This document shows, one piece after another, positions 50,359 through 61,156 of a stretch of 64,000 nucleotides of DNA. This stretch comes from Gammaproteobacteria bacterium 42_54_T18 (GTDB taxonomy: Bacteria > Pseudomonadota > Gammaproteobacteria > Pseudomonadales > Ketobacteraceae). The translations under genes were made by a program, and so were the position numbers. Location of the stretch: assembly GCA_002163245.1 (NCBI GenBank), contig MAAL01000064.1, positions 1-64,000 of the forward strand. Direction: 5' to 3'. Below the pieces are notes generated by a model, which worked only from the letters and a program-made list of their open reading frames with translations, was not told where the DNA came from and ran no database searches. The number at the start of each line of letters is the position of its first letter. Within the stretch, counting starts at the first letter, position 1.

Positions 50359-51052
50359 CACCGCAAACAACACCCAAAAAAGTACCGCGAACAATACAAG
50401 GAATAAGTTAGGGTGTTCGTTAAGCCTGATGTGTTACCTATTCAGCCTAGTACTGTTCACTCACCACCTACCTAGCGTCGCGCTCGAAGAGGATCGTTCA
50501 CAGCCGATTGAAGTCAGCGCCAACCAGGCGACCCTAGATGACAAAAAAAACCTAGCCGTCTACGAAGGTAACGTGGTCCTTACACAGGGCTCTCTTACCA
50601 TAAAGGCAGACAAACTCACTATAAAAGCTGCGACAAACGGACAGGTGGATGAAGTTATTGCGACGGGAGATCTCGCCGAATTCACCCAAACTCCAGATCC
50701 AAACAAAGACCCTATCATCGCCAAAGCCGAACACATTACCTACTCTGTGGCACAAGAAAAAATTGTACTGACGCGTTCAGCTAGTGTCATACAAAACAAA
50801 AATTTATTTCAAGGCAATGTCATCACTTATGACTTCAAGCAGCAAAAACTTAGCGCCTCTGGCCCTTCAAAAATACAAAGCGGGGAACAACCAATCGGCC
50901 GAGTTAAAATGATATTGCCACCACCCTCAGCCTCATCAGAGCAAGAAGCTAAGCCAGTAACGGGTAATGCCTTGACACAAACCACAGAGATAACAGCAGA
51001 CACGAATGAGCAGATTGACAGCGACTCACCTAGCCAAGAGCTACAAAAATAG
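50342..51052 (+). CDS. lptA: LPS transport periplasmic protein LptA
   Basis: LptA forms the periplasmic bridge for LPS between LptC and LptD. The 236-residue protein has a signal peptide with a long polar n-region, then an OstA/LptA beta-jellyroll ([38 protein letters not shown] onward, about 55-185) and a low-complexity C-terminal extension (about 188-236), longer than in E. coli. The extension overlaps the start of lptB. The ATG at 50342 has AAGAG upstream and is preferred to 50300. Confidence 0.93.
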   Translation: MRPYLSTANNTQKSTANNTRNKLGCSLSLMCYLFSLVLFTHHLPSVALEEDRSQPIEVSANQATLDDKKNLAVYEGNVVLTQGSLTIKADKLTIKAATNGQVDEVIATGDLAEFTQTPDPNKDPIIAKAEHITYSVAQEKIVLTRSASVIQNKNLFQGNVITYDFKQQKLSASGPSKIQSGEQPIGRVKMILPPPSASSEQEAKPVTGNALTQTTEITADTNEQIDSDSPSQELQK

Positions 51053-51731
51053 AAAGGTCGTCGAAGACGTATCCATTTCCATTGAAAGCGGTCAAATCGT
51101 TGGTCTACTAGGTCCCAATGGCGCCGGAAAAACCACCTGCTTTTATATGATTATTGGAATTGTGCCTCAGGACAAAGGCACCATTACTATTGATGACTAC
51201 GATATCACTCGACTCCCTATGCACGGAAGAGCAGCCAAAGGTATCGGCTACTTACCACAAGAGGCTTCTATTTTTAGGAAGCTGTCTGTCAAAGACAATA
51301 TCATGGCCATCCTGGAAACACGTAAGGAACTCAGCAAAGCACAGCGTAGGGCCAAGTTAGACGATTTGCTGCAAGAGTTTCATGTTGTTCATATAGCTGA
51401 CTCTATGGGTATGGCGCTATCTGGCGGTGAACGCAGGCGTGTAGAAATTGCCCGCGCGCTCGCCACTGACCCTTCCTTTATTTTATTAGACGAGCCATTT
51501 GCTGGCGTAGACCCAATTTCAGTTAATGATATCAAAAGTATCGTATCGCAATTAAAAGAACGAGGGCTTGGTGTTCTTATTACGGATCACAGCGTACGCG
51601 ACACCCTGGACATCTGCGAAAAAGCCTACGTTGTCAGCGCAGGTCATATCATTGCCGAAGGCCCGCCCGCGTTAATACTTGAGAACAAAAAAGTAAGGGA
51701 AGTGTACCTGGGGCAACAATTTCAATTATAA
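51006..51731 (+). CDS. lptB: LPS export ATPase LptB
   Basis: LptB is the ATPase that powers LPS extraction with LptFG. The 241-residue protein has Walker A GPNGAGKT, the [14 protein letters not shown]-loop, signature LSGGERRR and Walker [13 protein letters not shown]. Its start lies inside lptA with a 47-base overlap. Confidence 0.98.
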   Translation: MSRLTATHLAKSYKNRKVVEDVSISIESGQIVGLLGPNGAGKTTCFYMIIGIVPQDKGTITIDDYDITRLPMHGRAAKGIGYLPQEASIFRKLSVKDNIMAILETRKELSKAQRRAKLDDLLQEFHVVHIADSMGMALSGGERRRVEIARALATDPSFILLDEPFAGVDPISVNDIKSIVSQLKERGLGVLITDHSVRDTLDICEKAYVVSAGHIIAEGPPALILENKKVREVYLGQQFQL

Positions 51732-52084
51732 GGACATACATCAAGTATCAGGTTTAGGCTTGTTGCTATACGCCACACTTATGTCCTGCCCTGCCTACCA
51801 GAGAATAGACTGACAACACAAGACGAATACTCGTATATTCCTATAACCTTTCCCTTTAAAAAAACCATTTTCATTCCGAAAAAATATTTAGGCACGTTAA
51901 TTGCTTTAAGCGAAAACCCCACATACAATAAAGGGAAAGACGTTTAAAAAAACGCCAGCTAACAGATTGAATTATCAGGATATTGCTGCTTTCTTCGGCA
52001 CACTAAACAACAAGGTTCCGAAGCATTAAAAAACGTACAGAACAGTACAGACACGCAACTCGGGGATGGAACGTTTAAGTATCA
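51732..52084. other. Intergenic region upstream of rpoN
   Basis: No gene is visible in these 353 bases. They hold a candidate rpoN promoter and a leader of about 150 bases; no clear lptB terminator is seen. Confidence 0.5.
51901..51929 (+). promoter_or_regulatory. Candidate rpoN operon promoter
   Basis: TTGCTT (51901-51906) and TACAAT (51924-51929) are 17 bases apart, about 155 bases before rpoN. Confidence 0.45.
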
Positions 52085-53725
52085 ATGAAACCCACATTAC
52101 AGCTTAAAATCGGTCAAAGCCTGACCATGACTCCCCAGCTGCAGCAAGCTATCAAGCTTCTTCAGCTCTCATCTCTAGATCTAGAAGCGGAGATCCAAGA
52201 AGCCCTGGACTCCAATCCAATGCTTGAAGCAGAAGAAGTACAACCGGAGAATGATACAACATCCCAGTCTGCATCACAGGAACCCGAGGTAAACCCTTCT
52301 GAGCCTGTCATTGATTTTTCGTCTAGCACCCCCAATTCCAACGATGAAACCAACCTCCAGTCACAAACGCAAGAAGACGCCACAATCAACCTTGAGTCCG
52401 GCGAAATTGGCCAAGAACTGCCTGTCGACAGCGCATGGGAGGATCTTTATCAGGGTGGATCAATGCCGGTATCTAGCGGGCCCAGTGAAGACGACTATGA
52501 CTTAGATAGCCGCAATAGCCCCGAAGAAACTCTTTACGATTCGCTTATGTGGCAGCTCAATTTAACCCCTATGAGTGACATTGATCAGGCCATTGCGCTA
52601 TCGATTATTGAAGCGATTGATGAGCGGGGCTACCTTACAACAACATTAGAAGACATTCGCACTGGGTTGCTTGCCCAAGGCGATATTATTGACGACTTAT
52701 TCCGCCTCCAAGAAGAAGAGCTCACCAGTCTAGGTATTGACATCAACAGTTTAAGCGAACCTGATGACAATGGATCCGGGGGGGGAATTAATGACATATG
52801 CATCGAAGAAGTCATTGCCGTACTGAACCGTATTCAGCAATTCGACCCACCTGGGGTTGGTGCCAAGGATTTAGGGGACTGTCTTCTTATCCAGCTAAAA
52901 CAATTACCTGCCGAAACCCCTTGCCGAGAAAGCGCGATGAAAGTAGTCGAGCATCATATCGCGTTACTGGGTAGCCGAGACTTCGCCGCTATAATGCGCA
53001 AAACCAAACTTAGCGAAGCCAAGTTACAGGAAGTTATTGAGCTAATACAAACACTCAACCCCAACCCCGGCGCATCCATAGCATCTGACAGCCGAACTGA
53101 ATATGTCGTTCCTGAAGTTATTGTCACCAAAGATAAAGGCCGCTGGAAGGTGGAGTTAAACCCAGAAACCTCCCCTCGCTTACGCATTAATTCAAGCTAC
53201 GCCTCACTTATCAAACGGGCCGATAGCAGCAATGACAATACATTTCTCAAAAACAACTTACAAGAAGCACGCTGGTTTCTAAAAAGCCTGCTAAGTCGCA
53301 GTGAAACCCTTCTAAAGGTAGCGACTAAAATTGTTGAACACCAAATAGAATTTTTTGAGGAAGGTGAAGAAGCAATGAAACCTCTGGTTCTTCATGATAT
53401 TGCAGAGGCAGTAGAGATGCATGAATCAACCATATCTCGCGTTACCACACAAAAATATATGCACACTCCTCGAGGGGTGTTCGAGCTAAAGTTTTTCTTC
53501 TCCAGCCATGTCAGCACCGCATCGGGAGGAGAATGTTCATCCACTGCCATTCGAGCCATCATTAAGAAGTTAATCGCCAAAGAGGAACCCCGCAAACCCC
53601 TCAGCGATAGCAAGCTTGCCAATTTACTGGCAGAAAAAGAAATAAAAGTTGCCCGAAGAACAATTGCGAAATATCGTGAGGCAATGCATATTCCGCCATC
53701 AAATGAACGTAAGCGGTTGGTATAA
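52085..53725 (+). CDS. rpoN: RNA polymerase sigma-54 factor
   Basis: RpoN directs RNA polymerase to -24/-12 promoters that need enhancer-binding ATPases. The 546-residue protein has the Q-rich activator-interaction region I ([35 protein letters not shown]), a long acidic region II (about 50-145, longer than in E. coli), the core-binding domain, and the C-terminal RpoN box [10 protein letters not shown]. The rpoN-hpf-ptsN-rapZ-ptsO order is conserved. Confidence 0.98.
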   Translation: MKPTLQLKIGQSLTMTPQLQQAIKLLQLSSLDLEAEIQEALDSNPMLEAEEVQPENDTTSQSASQEPEVNPSEPVIDFSSSTPNSNDETNLQSQTQEDATINLESGEIGQELPVDSAWEDLYQGGSMPVSSGPSEDDYDLDSRNSPEETLYDSLMWQLNLTPMSDIDQAIALSIIEAIDERGYLTTTLEDIRTGLLAQGDIIDDLFRLQEEELTSLGIDINSLSEPDDNGSGGGINDICIEEVIAVLNRIQQFDPPGVGAKDLGDCLLIQLKQLPAETPCRESAMKVVEHHIALLGSRDFAAIMRKTKLSEAKLQEVIELIQTLNPNPGASIASDSRTEYVVPEVIVTKDKGRWKVELNPETSPRLRINSSYASLIKRADSSNDNTFLKNNLQEARWFLKSLLSRSETLLKVATKIVEHQIEFFEEGEEAMKPLVLHDIAEAVEMHESTISRVTTQKYMHTPRGVFELKFFFSSHVSTASGGECSSTAIRAIIKKLIAKEEPRKPLSDSKLANLLAEKEIKVARRTIAKYREAMHIPPSNERKRLV

Positions 53726-53741
53726 ATGGTTATTTGTATTA

Positions 53742-53780
53742 GATTCGTGACAAACAGAACTATTTCTGTTGTCACGAATC
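53742..53780 (+). terminator. Hairpin between rpoN and hpf
   Basis: Arms of 17-18 bases (53742-53759, 53764-53780) pair with one bulged A and a four-base loop, starting about 17 bases after the rpoN stop. No T-tract follows, so an RNA-processing or partial attenuation element is as likely as a terminator. Confidence 0.55.
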
Positions 53781-53938
53781 AAAGCTTTACTCATTTCAAC
53801 TGCTAGACTGAAACAAGAGGCTCAATTACTTAAACCTAAAAGTATTTGAGCAACAGAACCTCCGCAACCTCGCGGATACATGATAAGTGGCAATCCTGCC
53901 CGCTTATCAATTTTTACCACCACACGAAGGAGTGGCCC

Positions 53939-54244
53939 ATGCAAATAAATATCAGTGGACACCATGTCGAAGTGACAGATGCGCTAAAGGAATATGTATC
54001 AGGTAAGTTAGAAAAATTAGAAAACCACTCAGCCGATATCGTTAGTATTAAAGCGATACTCAGCGTGGAGAAAAAGAGCCAAAAGGCAGAAGCCACCATC
54101 CACGTCAAAGGCGCCGATATTTTTGCCAACGCAGAACATGCAGATATGTATACTGCTATTGATCAACTTTCTGATAAACTCGACCGCCAAGTGATTAAGC
54201 ACAAAGAAAAGATCAAAAACCATAAACACGGTAATGGTCGCTAA
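53939..54244 (+). CDS. hpf: Ribosome hibernation promoting factor (short HPF)
   Basis: HPF binds the 30S decoding site and promotes inactive ribosome dimers in stationary phase. The 101-residue protein starts at the ATG preceded by AAGGAG (53939); an upstream in-frame start at 53846 is not HPF-like. Pattern MQINISGHHVEVTDALKEYVSGKLEKLENH and the DMYTAIDQLSDKLDRQVIKHKEK helix are typical. It is the short form without the dimerisation tail. Confidence 0.95.
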   Translation: MQINISGHHVEVTDALKEYVSGKLEKLENHSADIVSIKAILSVEKKSQKAEATIHVKGADIFANAEHADMYTAIDQLSDKLDRQVIKHKEKIKNHKHGNGR

Positions 54245-54261
54245 GTAGGTCAAAACATCTA

Positions 54262-54711
54262 ATGGAAGTAAGCGAGATCATCACGCCTGAAAGAACCTAT
54301 ATAGGTCTTGAAGGCTCCAGCAAAAAACGTGTTCTCGAACAGGCTGCTGAGTTTATCGCTCAGCAGTCTCCAGAACTCGACCCAAACGAACTGTTCGATA
54401 ACCTTATTATTCGAGAAAAGTTGGGCAGTACTGCTATTGGAAAAGGCGTCGCAATCCCTCATTGCCGCATAACTCATTGTAACAAAGTTCAGGGGGCATT
54501 AATTCGACTCAATCAGGCCGTTGATTTTGACGCCATTGACAACGAACCCGTCGATTTGCTTTTTGTACTGCTTGTGCCAGAAAACTCAACCGAAGAACAC
54601 CTACAAGCCCTCAGCCAAATTGCTAGCCGCTTTAACAATGATAGGCTAACATCATCTTTACGGTCCGCTGAAGGCCACCAATCTTTATACGACTGCTTTA
54701 TCGCCAGCTAA
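54262..54711 (+). CDS. ptsN: Nitrogen PTS EIIA component PtsN
   Basis: PtsN is the terminal phosphoacceptor of the nitrogen-related PTS and regulates potassium and metabolic functions. The 149-residue EIIA-fructose-type domain has the phosphorylated histidine H67 in [11 protein letters not shown]. It lies 17 bases after hpf. Confidence 0.96.
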   Translation: MEVSEIITPERTYIGLEGSSKKRVLEQAAEFIAQQSPELDPNELFDNLIIREKLGSTAIGKGVAIPHCRITHCNKVQGALIRLNQAVDFDAIDNEPVDLLFVLLVPENSTEEHLQALSQIASRFNNDRLTSSLRSAEGHQSLYDCFIAS

Positions 54712-54719
54712 TTTCATGG

Positions 54720-55628
54720 ATGGAACCACCAATGACGGCTCACGTTAACGACACCTTGGGAACCAAATCGTCTTCAACGCGCCTAATCATTATCAGTGGC
54801 CGTTCCGGTTCAGGCAAAACAACGGCACTGCATGTATTAGAGGATATTGGTTATTACTGCGTCGATAATTTACCTGTCACCCTGCTACCTGCCCTAGCTC
54901 TACAACTGACCCTTGAAGCCAACCCTCCCGTTACAAAAATTGCGGTGGGTATTGACGCAAGAAACAACCCAGGACAGTTACAAAAGTTCTCTGAAGCTCT
55001 AGAAGCTTTGGCACCTCTAGATATTGAAATTGATGTAATTTATCTGGATGCTGATAGCAAAACCTTACTAAAACGCTTTAGCGAAACGCGACGAAAACAC
55101 CCTGGTACCGGAGCAAACACCTCATTATCTGAGGCTATTGAAAAAGAACAACAACTATTAGACCCTATAGCAAGAGCTGCAGATCTTAAGATTGAAACCA
55201 GCTCCCTAAATTTGCACGACCTTAGGGACCTTATCCAACAGAGAATAAGCACCGAACGCGAAGGTATGGCCCTGCTTTTTAAATCCTTTGGCTTCAAGTA
55301 TGGCATCCCTATTGATGCAGACTTGGTATTTGACGCAAGATGCCTACCCAACCCATACTGGGTACCCGAGTTGCGCTCCCAGTCCGGCCTAGACCAAGAT
55401 GTAAAAACATTTTTGAGCAAAGAACCTTCCGTAGAAGAAATGCAAAACGACATTATTAGCTATTTAGAAAATTGGCTGCCAAAATTTGCGGCAGCCAACC
55501 GAAGCTACATGACTGTCGCCATTGGTTGCACAGGCGGACACCATCGCTCAGTCTATCTCACCGAGACATTGCAAAAGCACTTCAAAAGCGCTTACTCCAA
55601 CACACAAGCTAGACACAGAGATCTATAA
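54720..55628 (+). CDS. rapZ: RNase adapter protein RapZ
   Basis: In E. coli RapZ binds the small RNA GlmZ and brings it to RNase E, tuning GlmS and amino-sugar supply. The 302-residue protein has a Walker A loop [26 protein letters not shown] and the C-terminal RNA-binding part with [15 protein letters not shown] second ATG four codons in (54732) may be the true start. Whether GlmZ-like RNAs exist here is unknown. Confidence 0.95.
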   Translation: MEPPMTAHVNDTLGTKSSSTRLIIISGRSGSGKTTALHVLEDIGYYCVDNLPVTLLPALALQLTLEANPPVTKIAVGIDARNNPGQLQKFSEALEALAPLDIEIDVIYLDADSKTLLKRFSETRRKHPGTGANTSLSEAIEKEQQLLDPIARAADLKIETSSLNLHDLRDLIQQRISTEREGMALLFKSFGFKYGIPIDADLVFDARCLPNPYWVPELRSQSGLDQDVKTFLSKEPSVEEMQNDIISYLENWLPKFAAANRSYMTVAIGCTGGHHRSVYLTETLQKHFKSAYSNTQARHRDL

Positions 55629-55665
55629 ACTGGCATACTCAAAGCCCAAAAATGTCGGAAGCATC

Positions 55666-55938
55666 ATGCAAATCGAAAAAAAAATAATAATAATCAATAA
55701 GTTAGGCCTACACGCAAGAGCCGCATCAAAATTGGTCGGCACAGCTTCTCGCTACCAAAGTGAAATACTAATAGACAAGCAAGGTCAAAAAGCTGATGCC
55801 AAAAGCATCATGTCAATTCTGATGCTGGCCGCGGGTAAAGGCACAGAGCTTTCAATGAAATTTACCGGCGAAGACGCCAACGACGCCTGCACCGCTATTG
55901 AGTCACTCATTAACAACCGCTTTGACGAAGAAGAATAA
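55666..55938 (+). CDS. ptsO: Phosphocarrier protein NPr
   Basis: NPr is the HPr-like carrier passing phosphate from EI-Ntr to PtsN. The ATG at 55666 with GGAAG upstream gives 90 residues; the open frame begins earlier inside rapZ. The phosphorylated histidine is H16 in NKLGLHARAASKLV, and the AKSIMSILMLAAGKG motif follows. It ends the rpoN operon. Confidence 0.96.
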   Translation: MQIEKKIIIINKLGLHARAASKLVGTASRYQSEILIDKQGQKADAKSIMSILMLAAGKGTELSMKFTGEDANDACTAIESLINNRFDEEE

Positions 55939-56184
55939 CCCTATCAAAAACACCTTCACGCCTAGAAATCCCCCTATCAAATCGATACAATGCGCCCTGG
56001 TTACACCTCCCAATAATATTTGGAAAATAACGTACCTATCTCCGCATTAATATATTCACCCCAGATCCACCTTCAAGAAAATTAACGACTAAGCTTATAT
56101 AATCAAACCTATATAAGTAAGCCTAAATAGCCTAGCAAATCAAATTATCTGCGCTAACCAGCAGTTCGACAATGGGTTACTCGC

Positions 56185-57543
56185 ATGCCAAAGAACGCCA
56201 AACCAAACCATCTACAAGCACAAATGAAGGCTTTCAACGAAGCGCTTGATAACGGTGCCTTGGCAGAGGTGCGTCATATGCTTCAAGGTATGCCTTTTGC
56301 AGACACTGCACACTTATTAGAATCATCCCCGCCTCGCGAAAGAAACATCCTCTGGAAGTTAATCAGCAAAGAGGATGAAGGGGATGTGCTTCAGTATTTA
56401 CACGAAGAAATTGCCGCACAATTTCTTCGTCATAGAAATGCACAAGAAATCATCGACACTGTTGAAGACTTTGAACCCGATGACTTCGCTGATTTATTAC
56501 AAGAACTTCCTAGGACGGTTGCTAGGCGTGTTCTTGAGTCAATGAATGAGCAGCAACGGCAACGTGTAGAAACCGTCCTATCATTTCCAGAAGATACCGC
56601 TGGCGGCCTAATGAACACGGACACCATCACCGTGCGCCCCAATATTTCACTCAACATTTTATTTCGCTATCTTCGTCGTCATAAATCAATACCCGATATG
56701 ACTGATAATATCCTCGTAGTTAATAGAGCGGATAAGTTTGTTGGCATACTTCCACTTACTAAACTGTTAGTAAGTGACCCTCACATGAGTGTTCGCGAAG
56801 CAATGCAAACTGATGTGTTAGCCATTCATGCCAATATGCCTGATAACGAAGTTGCCGCAATATTCGAACGCCAGGATCTAGTTTCCGCCCCCGTTGTTAA
56901 TGACGAAGGTAGGTTATTAGGTCGAATAACAATCGATGATGTGGTTGATGTTATCCGCGAAGACGCCGATCACTCCCTGATGAGCATGGCAGGGCTGGAT
57001 GAAGACGAAGATACCTTTGCACCGGTATTTAAAACAGCTCGTCGCCGCTCTGTTTGGCTCGGTATCAATTTGCTCACAGCATTCTTTGCCTCTGCCGTTA
57101 TAGGCCTATTTCAAGAAACCATTGATAAAGTGGTCGCTTTAGCAGTATTAATGCCTATTGTTGCAAGTATGGGGGGCATTGCTGGCAACCAAACCTTAAC
57201 GCTTGTTATACGCGGCATGGCCCTAGGGCAAGTGGGTGCCAGCAATGCCCGATGGTTATTGTCACGAGAAACCATTGTAGGCTTTATTAACGGTTCAATT
57301 TGGTCTGTTGTGGTTGGTGGCGTTGCATCTTATTGGTTTAATGACACAAGCTTAGGTTTGATCATCGCGAGCGCAATGGTAATAAATCTTATCTTGGCAG
57401 GGGTTGCGGGAGCATCACTGCCTATGATTTTACAACGCCTTAACATAGACCCCGCATTATCAGGGGGGGTGATTTTAACAACGCTCACCGATGTTATTGG
57501 TTTTTTTGCATTTTTGGGGCTAGCTACATTGTACTATTTGTAA
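56185..57543 (+). CDS. mgtE: Magnesium transporter MgtE
   Basis: MgtE is a magnesium-selective channel gated by cytoplasmic magnesium. The 452-residue protein has an N-terminal helical superhelix domain (about 20-125), two CBS domains (about 130-255) and five C-terminal membrane segments (about 285-450) with the pore signature VLMPIVASMGGIAGNQTL. The upstream 246 bases hold a TATAAT (56098-56103) and an A+T-rich inverted repeat but no recognisable magnesium riboswitch. Confidence 0.95.
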   Translation: MPKNAKPNHLQAQMKAFNEALDNGALAEVRHMLQGMPFADTAHLLESSPPRERNILWKLISKEDEGDVLQYLHEEIAAQFLRHRNAQEIIDTVEDFEPDDFADLLQELPRTVARRVLESMNEQQRQRVETVLSFPEDTAGGLMNTDTITVRPNISLNILFRYLRRHKSIPDMTDNILVVNRADKFVGILPLTKLLVSDPHMSVREAMQTDVLAIHANMPDNEVAAIFERQDLVSAPVVNDEGRLLGRITIDDVVDVIREDADHSLMSMAGLDEDEDTFAPVFKTARRRSVWLGINLLTAFFASAVIGLFQETIDKVVALAVLMPIVASMGGIAGNQTLTLVIRGMALGQVGASNARWLLSRETIVGFINGSIWSVVVGGVASYWFNDTSLGLIIASAMVINLILAGVAGASLPMILQRLNIDPALSGGVILTTLTDVIGFFAFLGLATLYYL

Positions 57544-57566
57544 TACTTACCTCTATAAATGTAACC

Positions 57567-58922
57567 CTACGCCCCTGCAACTTTCATACTCTCCACCAGA
57601 ATAGAGCCTACCTGCACATTTCCCCTTGTATCCGTATCCGTACCAACTGCCACGATATGCTTAAACATGTCTGCAAGATTTCCTGCAATCGTCACCTCTT
57701 TCACAGGGAATTGAATTTCTCCATTTTCAATCCAAAACCCTTCGGCGCCACGCGAATAATCTCCAGTAACAGTATTCACACCCTGCCCCATCAAATGTGT
57801 CACTAACAACCCAGTGCCCATTTCACGCAGCAACGCCTCGAAATCCTGCCCTGAATGGCTTGCTCGCAGATTTCTCACTCCACCCGCATTCGCAGTACTG
57901 GCCATACCCAAACGTCGCCCTGAGTATGTTCCCAGAATGTAACTTTGCAACATGCCATCAGTAACAATATCCTTATCATACGTCTCAAGGCCATCCCCAT
58001 CAAAAGCTGCACTGGCGCTGCCTTGTAACAAGCGAGGACGTTCAAAAACAGAAATAACAGGGGACATAACAGATGTATGCAGAGCATCTAACAAGAAAGT
58101 CGATTTGCGGTACAAATTACCACCCGAAATTGCACCAATCAAATGTCCAATTAAACTACCGGCAACCTCCGCACTATAAAGTACAGGTACTTCACACGTT
58201 TTAATTTTTTCTCCTCCAAGTCGGCTCAATGCCCTCTCTGCCGCCTTTCGCCCAACATCCGCTGCCTCCTCAAGCTCAGTATGCAACCGCGAACTTGAAA
58301 ACCAATGGGATCGCTCCATGCCCTCACGACCATTTGCAATCATGCCGCAACCAATGCTGTGCCGCGTTCCTTTCCCTCCTGCACGAAAGCCATGGCTATT
58401 TCCGTAACAACGCACTCCTACAGACGAATTAACACTGACACCATCAGACTTTTCGATGCTTGCATGGTGGGCCGATCCGGCCTGTTCACAAGACAACGCT
58501 ATTGAGATGGCCTCCTCACTCTCAACACCCCACGGGTGATATAAATCCAAATCAGACGAACCTGCACACATCAATTCAGGTGATGCCAGCCCAGCATACT
58601 CATCTTCGGCAGTATAATGCGCAATATCAAGCGCCGCGGCTACCGCTCGATCTATCGCTGCTTTTGATAAATCTGATGTGCTAGCACTACCCTTGGCTAA
58701 CCCAGGCACACCCTCTTTGGAGCTTTTTTTATAAACCGTTATTGCAAAACCATGATTCTTGGTGAATTCAACCGTTTCCACATCAGCGTTACGCACGCTT
58801 ACAGACAACCCCTCTCCGCAGGATGCAGCAACTTCTACCTGTGTCGCGCCAAGCCTATCAGCCTCCTGAAGCGCATTATCCACACACCCGTTTAATTGCT
58901 CGAGCTCACTATCAACATTCAT
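57567..58922 (-). CDS. pmbA: Metalloprotease subunit PmbA (TldE)
   Basis: PmbA pairs with TldD to form a heterodimeric protease that trims small unfolded peptides and, in E. coli, matures microcin B17 and degrades CcdA. The 451-residue protein has the family fold and lacks the HExxxH motif, as expected, because zinc is bound by TldD. tldD is encoded nearby on the same strand with yjgA (opposite strand) between them. No peptide antibiotic precursor is visible. Confidence 0.95.
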   Translation of the reverse strand: MNVDSELEQLNGCVDNALQEADRLGATQVEVAASCGEGLSVSVRNADVETVEFTKNHGFAITVYKKSSKEGVPGLAKGSASTSDLSKAAIDRAVAAALDIAHYTAEDEYAGLASPELMCAGSSDLDLYHPWGVESEEAISIALSCEQAGSAHHASIEKSDGVSVNSSVGVRCYGNSHGFRAGGKGTRHSIGCGMIANGREGMERSHWFSSSRLHTELEEAADVGRKAAERALSRLGGEKIKTCEVPVLYSAEVAGSLIGHLIGAISGGNLYRKSTFLLDALHTSVMSPVISVFERPRLLQGSASAAFDGDGLETYDKDIVTDGMLQSYILGTYSGRRLGMASTANAGGVRNLRASHSGQDFEALLREMGTGLLVTHLMGQGVNTVTGDYSRGAEGFWIENGEIQFPVKEVTIAGNLADMFKHIVAVGTDTDTRGNVQVGSILVESMKVAGA

Positions 58923-59085
58923 TTAACAAAATTCCTCACAACTATCCACACAACTATTTTTCGCAACAACCAGTCACAACAATTAGTCGTAATAAGCAGC
59001 CCTGCAAATACTCTACGCTACACTGAATCATTAAAGTTTGTGCTATCATAACGCAGTTACCTCACCAGAATATAGAATAGTCCTT

Positions 59086-59652
59086 ATGTCAAACGATACA
59101 CCCTCAGATGAATGGAGTAAAACCTCCCAGAAACAAGTCATGCATGATCTACAGGATCTTGGCGTAAAACTACTTGGGTTAAACACTAAGCAGCTAGCGC
59201 AAATGCCTATTGATGATGTTCTCCGTAATGCCATTCAAGAAACGGGGAGAATAAAGAGTCGTAATGCCCTAAAGCGTCACAAGCAATTCATTGGGAAATT
59301 AATGCGAGATGTTGACCCTGCGCCAATCATCGAACAATTTGAAATCATTGAATCTCCCCATCAAATGCTAAACAAAACCTTCCATCACCTGGAAGTTTTA
59401 CGAGACGAACTCATCTCTGGCGGCAAAGATGTTATCGGCAATGTTATAAGTGAATACCCTGATATCGACAAACAAAAGCTCCGCCAACTCGTAAAAAATG
59501 CGAAAAAAGAGAAAGAGCATAATCTAACTCACGAAACCGACACATCAAATAAACAAGGTCGCGCATTATTTCGAACCCTCAGAGAGCAAGCGCTTGAGAA
59601 AGCGGAAATGAACAAAAAACTTAACGATTCAGAGAGTAAATCGCAGGACTAA
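59086..59652 (+). CDS. yjgA: Ribosome-associated protein YjgA (DarP)
   Basis: DarP/YjgA is a DUF615 helical protein that binds late 50S assembly intermediates. The ATG at 59086 gives 188 residues; the open frame begins at 59038 with a non-homologous stretch. Core patterns SKTSQKQVMHDLQDLGVKLLGL and ALKRHKQFIGKLMRDVD are typical. It is divergent from pmbA, which is the arrangement in E. coli too. Confidence 0.93.
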   Translation: MSNDTPSDEWSKTSQKQVMHDLQDLGVKLLGLNTKQLAQMPIDDVLRNAIQETGRIKSRNALKRHKQFIGKLMRDVDPAPIIEQFEIIESPHQMLNKTFHHLEVLRDELISGGKDVIGNVISEYPDIDKQKLRQLVKNAKKEKEHNLTHETDTSNKQGRALFRTLREQALEKAEMNKKLNDSESKSQD

Positions 59653-59701
59653 TTTAATATAACCCGTCCTTGGCCCATACTCTGCAATTAACCCTCAACA
59701 G

Positions 59702-61156
59702 TTAAGCAGTGCCACCCACTGTCAATTCGTCGATTTTTAATGTGGGCTGTCCAACACCAACAGGTACGGACTGCCCATTCTTCCCACAAACACCGACACC
59801 TCGATCCAATCCAAGGTCATGCCCCACTGCCGAAATTTGCTTCATAGCTTCTGGCCCATTACCTATTAATGTCGCCCCCTTCACCGGCCGCGTAATTTTC
59901 CCATCCTCAATCAAATAGGCTTCACTAGCAGAAAATACAAACTTTCCCGAGGTAATGTCTACCTGCCCTCCGGAAAAATTGACGGCGTACAAACCTTTTT
60001 TAACTGAAGCAATAATATCTTCAGGATCATCTTCTCCCGGTAACATGTAAGTGTTTGTCATGCGAGGCATTGGTAAACTTGCGAAAGACTCCCTGCGACC
60101 ATTACCCGTCGACCCAACACCCATCAACCGGCCATTCAGCTTATCTTGCATGTACCCGACTAAAACACCTTTCTCGATCAACATTGTGTTTTGCGTTTCA
60201 ACACCTTCATCATCGATCGACAAAGAACCTCGACGGTCTTTTAGAGTGCCATCGTCGACCACCGTACATAGGGGGGATGCCACTTGCTGACCAACCTTCC
60301 CGCTAAAAGCAGAACTTCCCTTTCGGTTAAAATCGCCTTCTAAGCCATGCCCAACGGCTTCATGTAACAATACTCCAGGCCAACCCGGCCCCAACACAAC
60401 AGGCATAACTCCCGCAGGGGCATCCACAGCATCTAAATTCACTTGCGCCATACGCACCGCTTCATGGGCATAACCTAATGCAACCTCATCGGAAAAGTAC
60501 CCATAAGTAGAACGTGCGCCCCCGCCACAACTCCCTCGCTCTCGGCGATCTCCTTGCTGAAGGATAACCGAAACATTGAGGCGCACCATCGGCCGAATAT
60601 CAGCAGCTAAGGTACCATCACTTGCTGCCACTAATACCGATTGCCAGTTACCGACCAAACTTACGGTTGATTCGATAATCCGCGAGTCTGCTCGCTTTAC
60701 CGCCTGATCAACCCGCGTTAACAACGCTATTTTTTCTTGGCGACTCATTGAATCCAACGGATTCAACTGGCTATACAAAGACCCACCCCGAGTGGATACA
60801 AATGGTTTTACACCAACCAACGAGCTGCCATTTAGGTGAGTCGCTATAGTTCCCGCAGCAGAAGATGCTTTTTTAATAGCACCGAGGCTTATATCATCGG
60901 AATAGGAAAACCCCGTTTTATCGTCACTAATAACACGAACACCCACACCGCCAGAGATACTATAACTGCCATCTTTAACATTGCCGTCCTCAAGCACCCA
61001 GCCTTCACTGTGTATTCGTTGAAAGTACAAATCGACAAAATCAATACCCGGTGCCATTGAGTTGCTTAATTGGGCTTCAAGATCCCCCACAGCAATACCA
61101 GAAGGCGACAACAGATAGGATGAAGCTTCCTCGAAAACACTACTCATCGGCATCAC
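59702..61156 (-). CDS. tldD: Metalloprotease TldD
   Basis: TldD is the catalytic partner of PmbA. The 484-residue protein carries the zinc motif HExxxH ([14 protein letters not shown]) and downstream conserved residues ([23 protein letters not shown]). The start overlaps the end of the upstream hydrolase gene by 17 bases, so the two are co-transcribed in the order yhdP-hydrolase-tldD. Confidence 0.96.
   Translation of the reverse strand: MMPMSSVFEEASSYLLSPSGIAVGDLEAQLSNSMAPGIDFVDLYFQRIHSEGWVLEDGNVKDGSYSISGGVGVRVISDDKTGFSYSDDISLGAIKKASSAAGTIATHLNGSSLVGVKPFVSTRGGSLYSQLNPLDSMSRQEKIALLTRVDQAVKRADSRIIESTVSLVGNWQSVLVAASDGTLAADIRPMVRLNVSVILQQGDRRERGSCGGGARSTYGYFSDEVALGYAHEAVRMAQVNLDAVDAPAGVMPVVLGPGWPGVLLHEAVGHGLEGDFNRKGSSAFSGKVGQQVASPLCTVVDDGTLKDRRGSLSIDDEGVETQNTMLIEKGVLVGYMQDKLNGRLMGVGSTGNGRRESFASLPMPRMTNTYMLPGEDDPEDIIASVKKGLYAVNFSGGQVDITSGKFVFSASEAYLIEDGKITRPVKGATLIGNGPEAMKQISAVGHDLGLDRGVGVCGKNGQSVPVGVGQPTLKIDELTVGGTA

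Noticed and set aside
55040-55453. A 137-codon minus-strand frame opposite rapZ
   Set aside because: Shadow of rapZ; no ribosome site or motifs.
55939-56184. Possible magnesium riboswitch upstream of mgtE
   Set aside because: The region is short and A+T-rich, with a small palindrome but none of the extended helices of an M-box that I could identify.
57567-61156. Possible peptide-antibiotic maturation locus around pmbA and tldD
   Set aside because: TldD/PmbA are housekeeping genes in most gammaproteobacteria, and no precursor peptide, modifying enzyme or exporter is present nearby.
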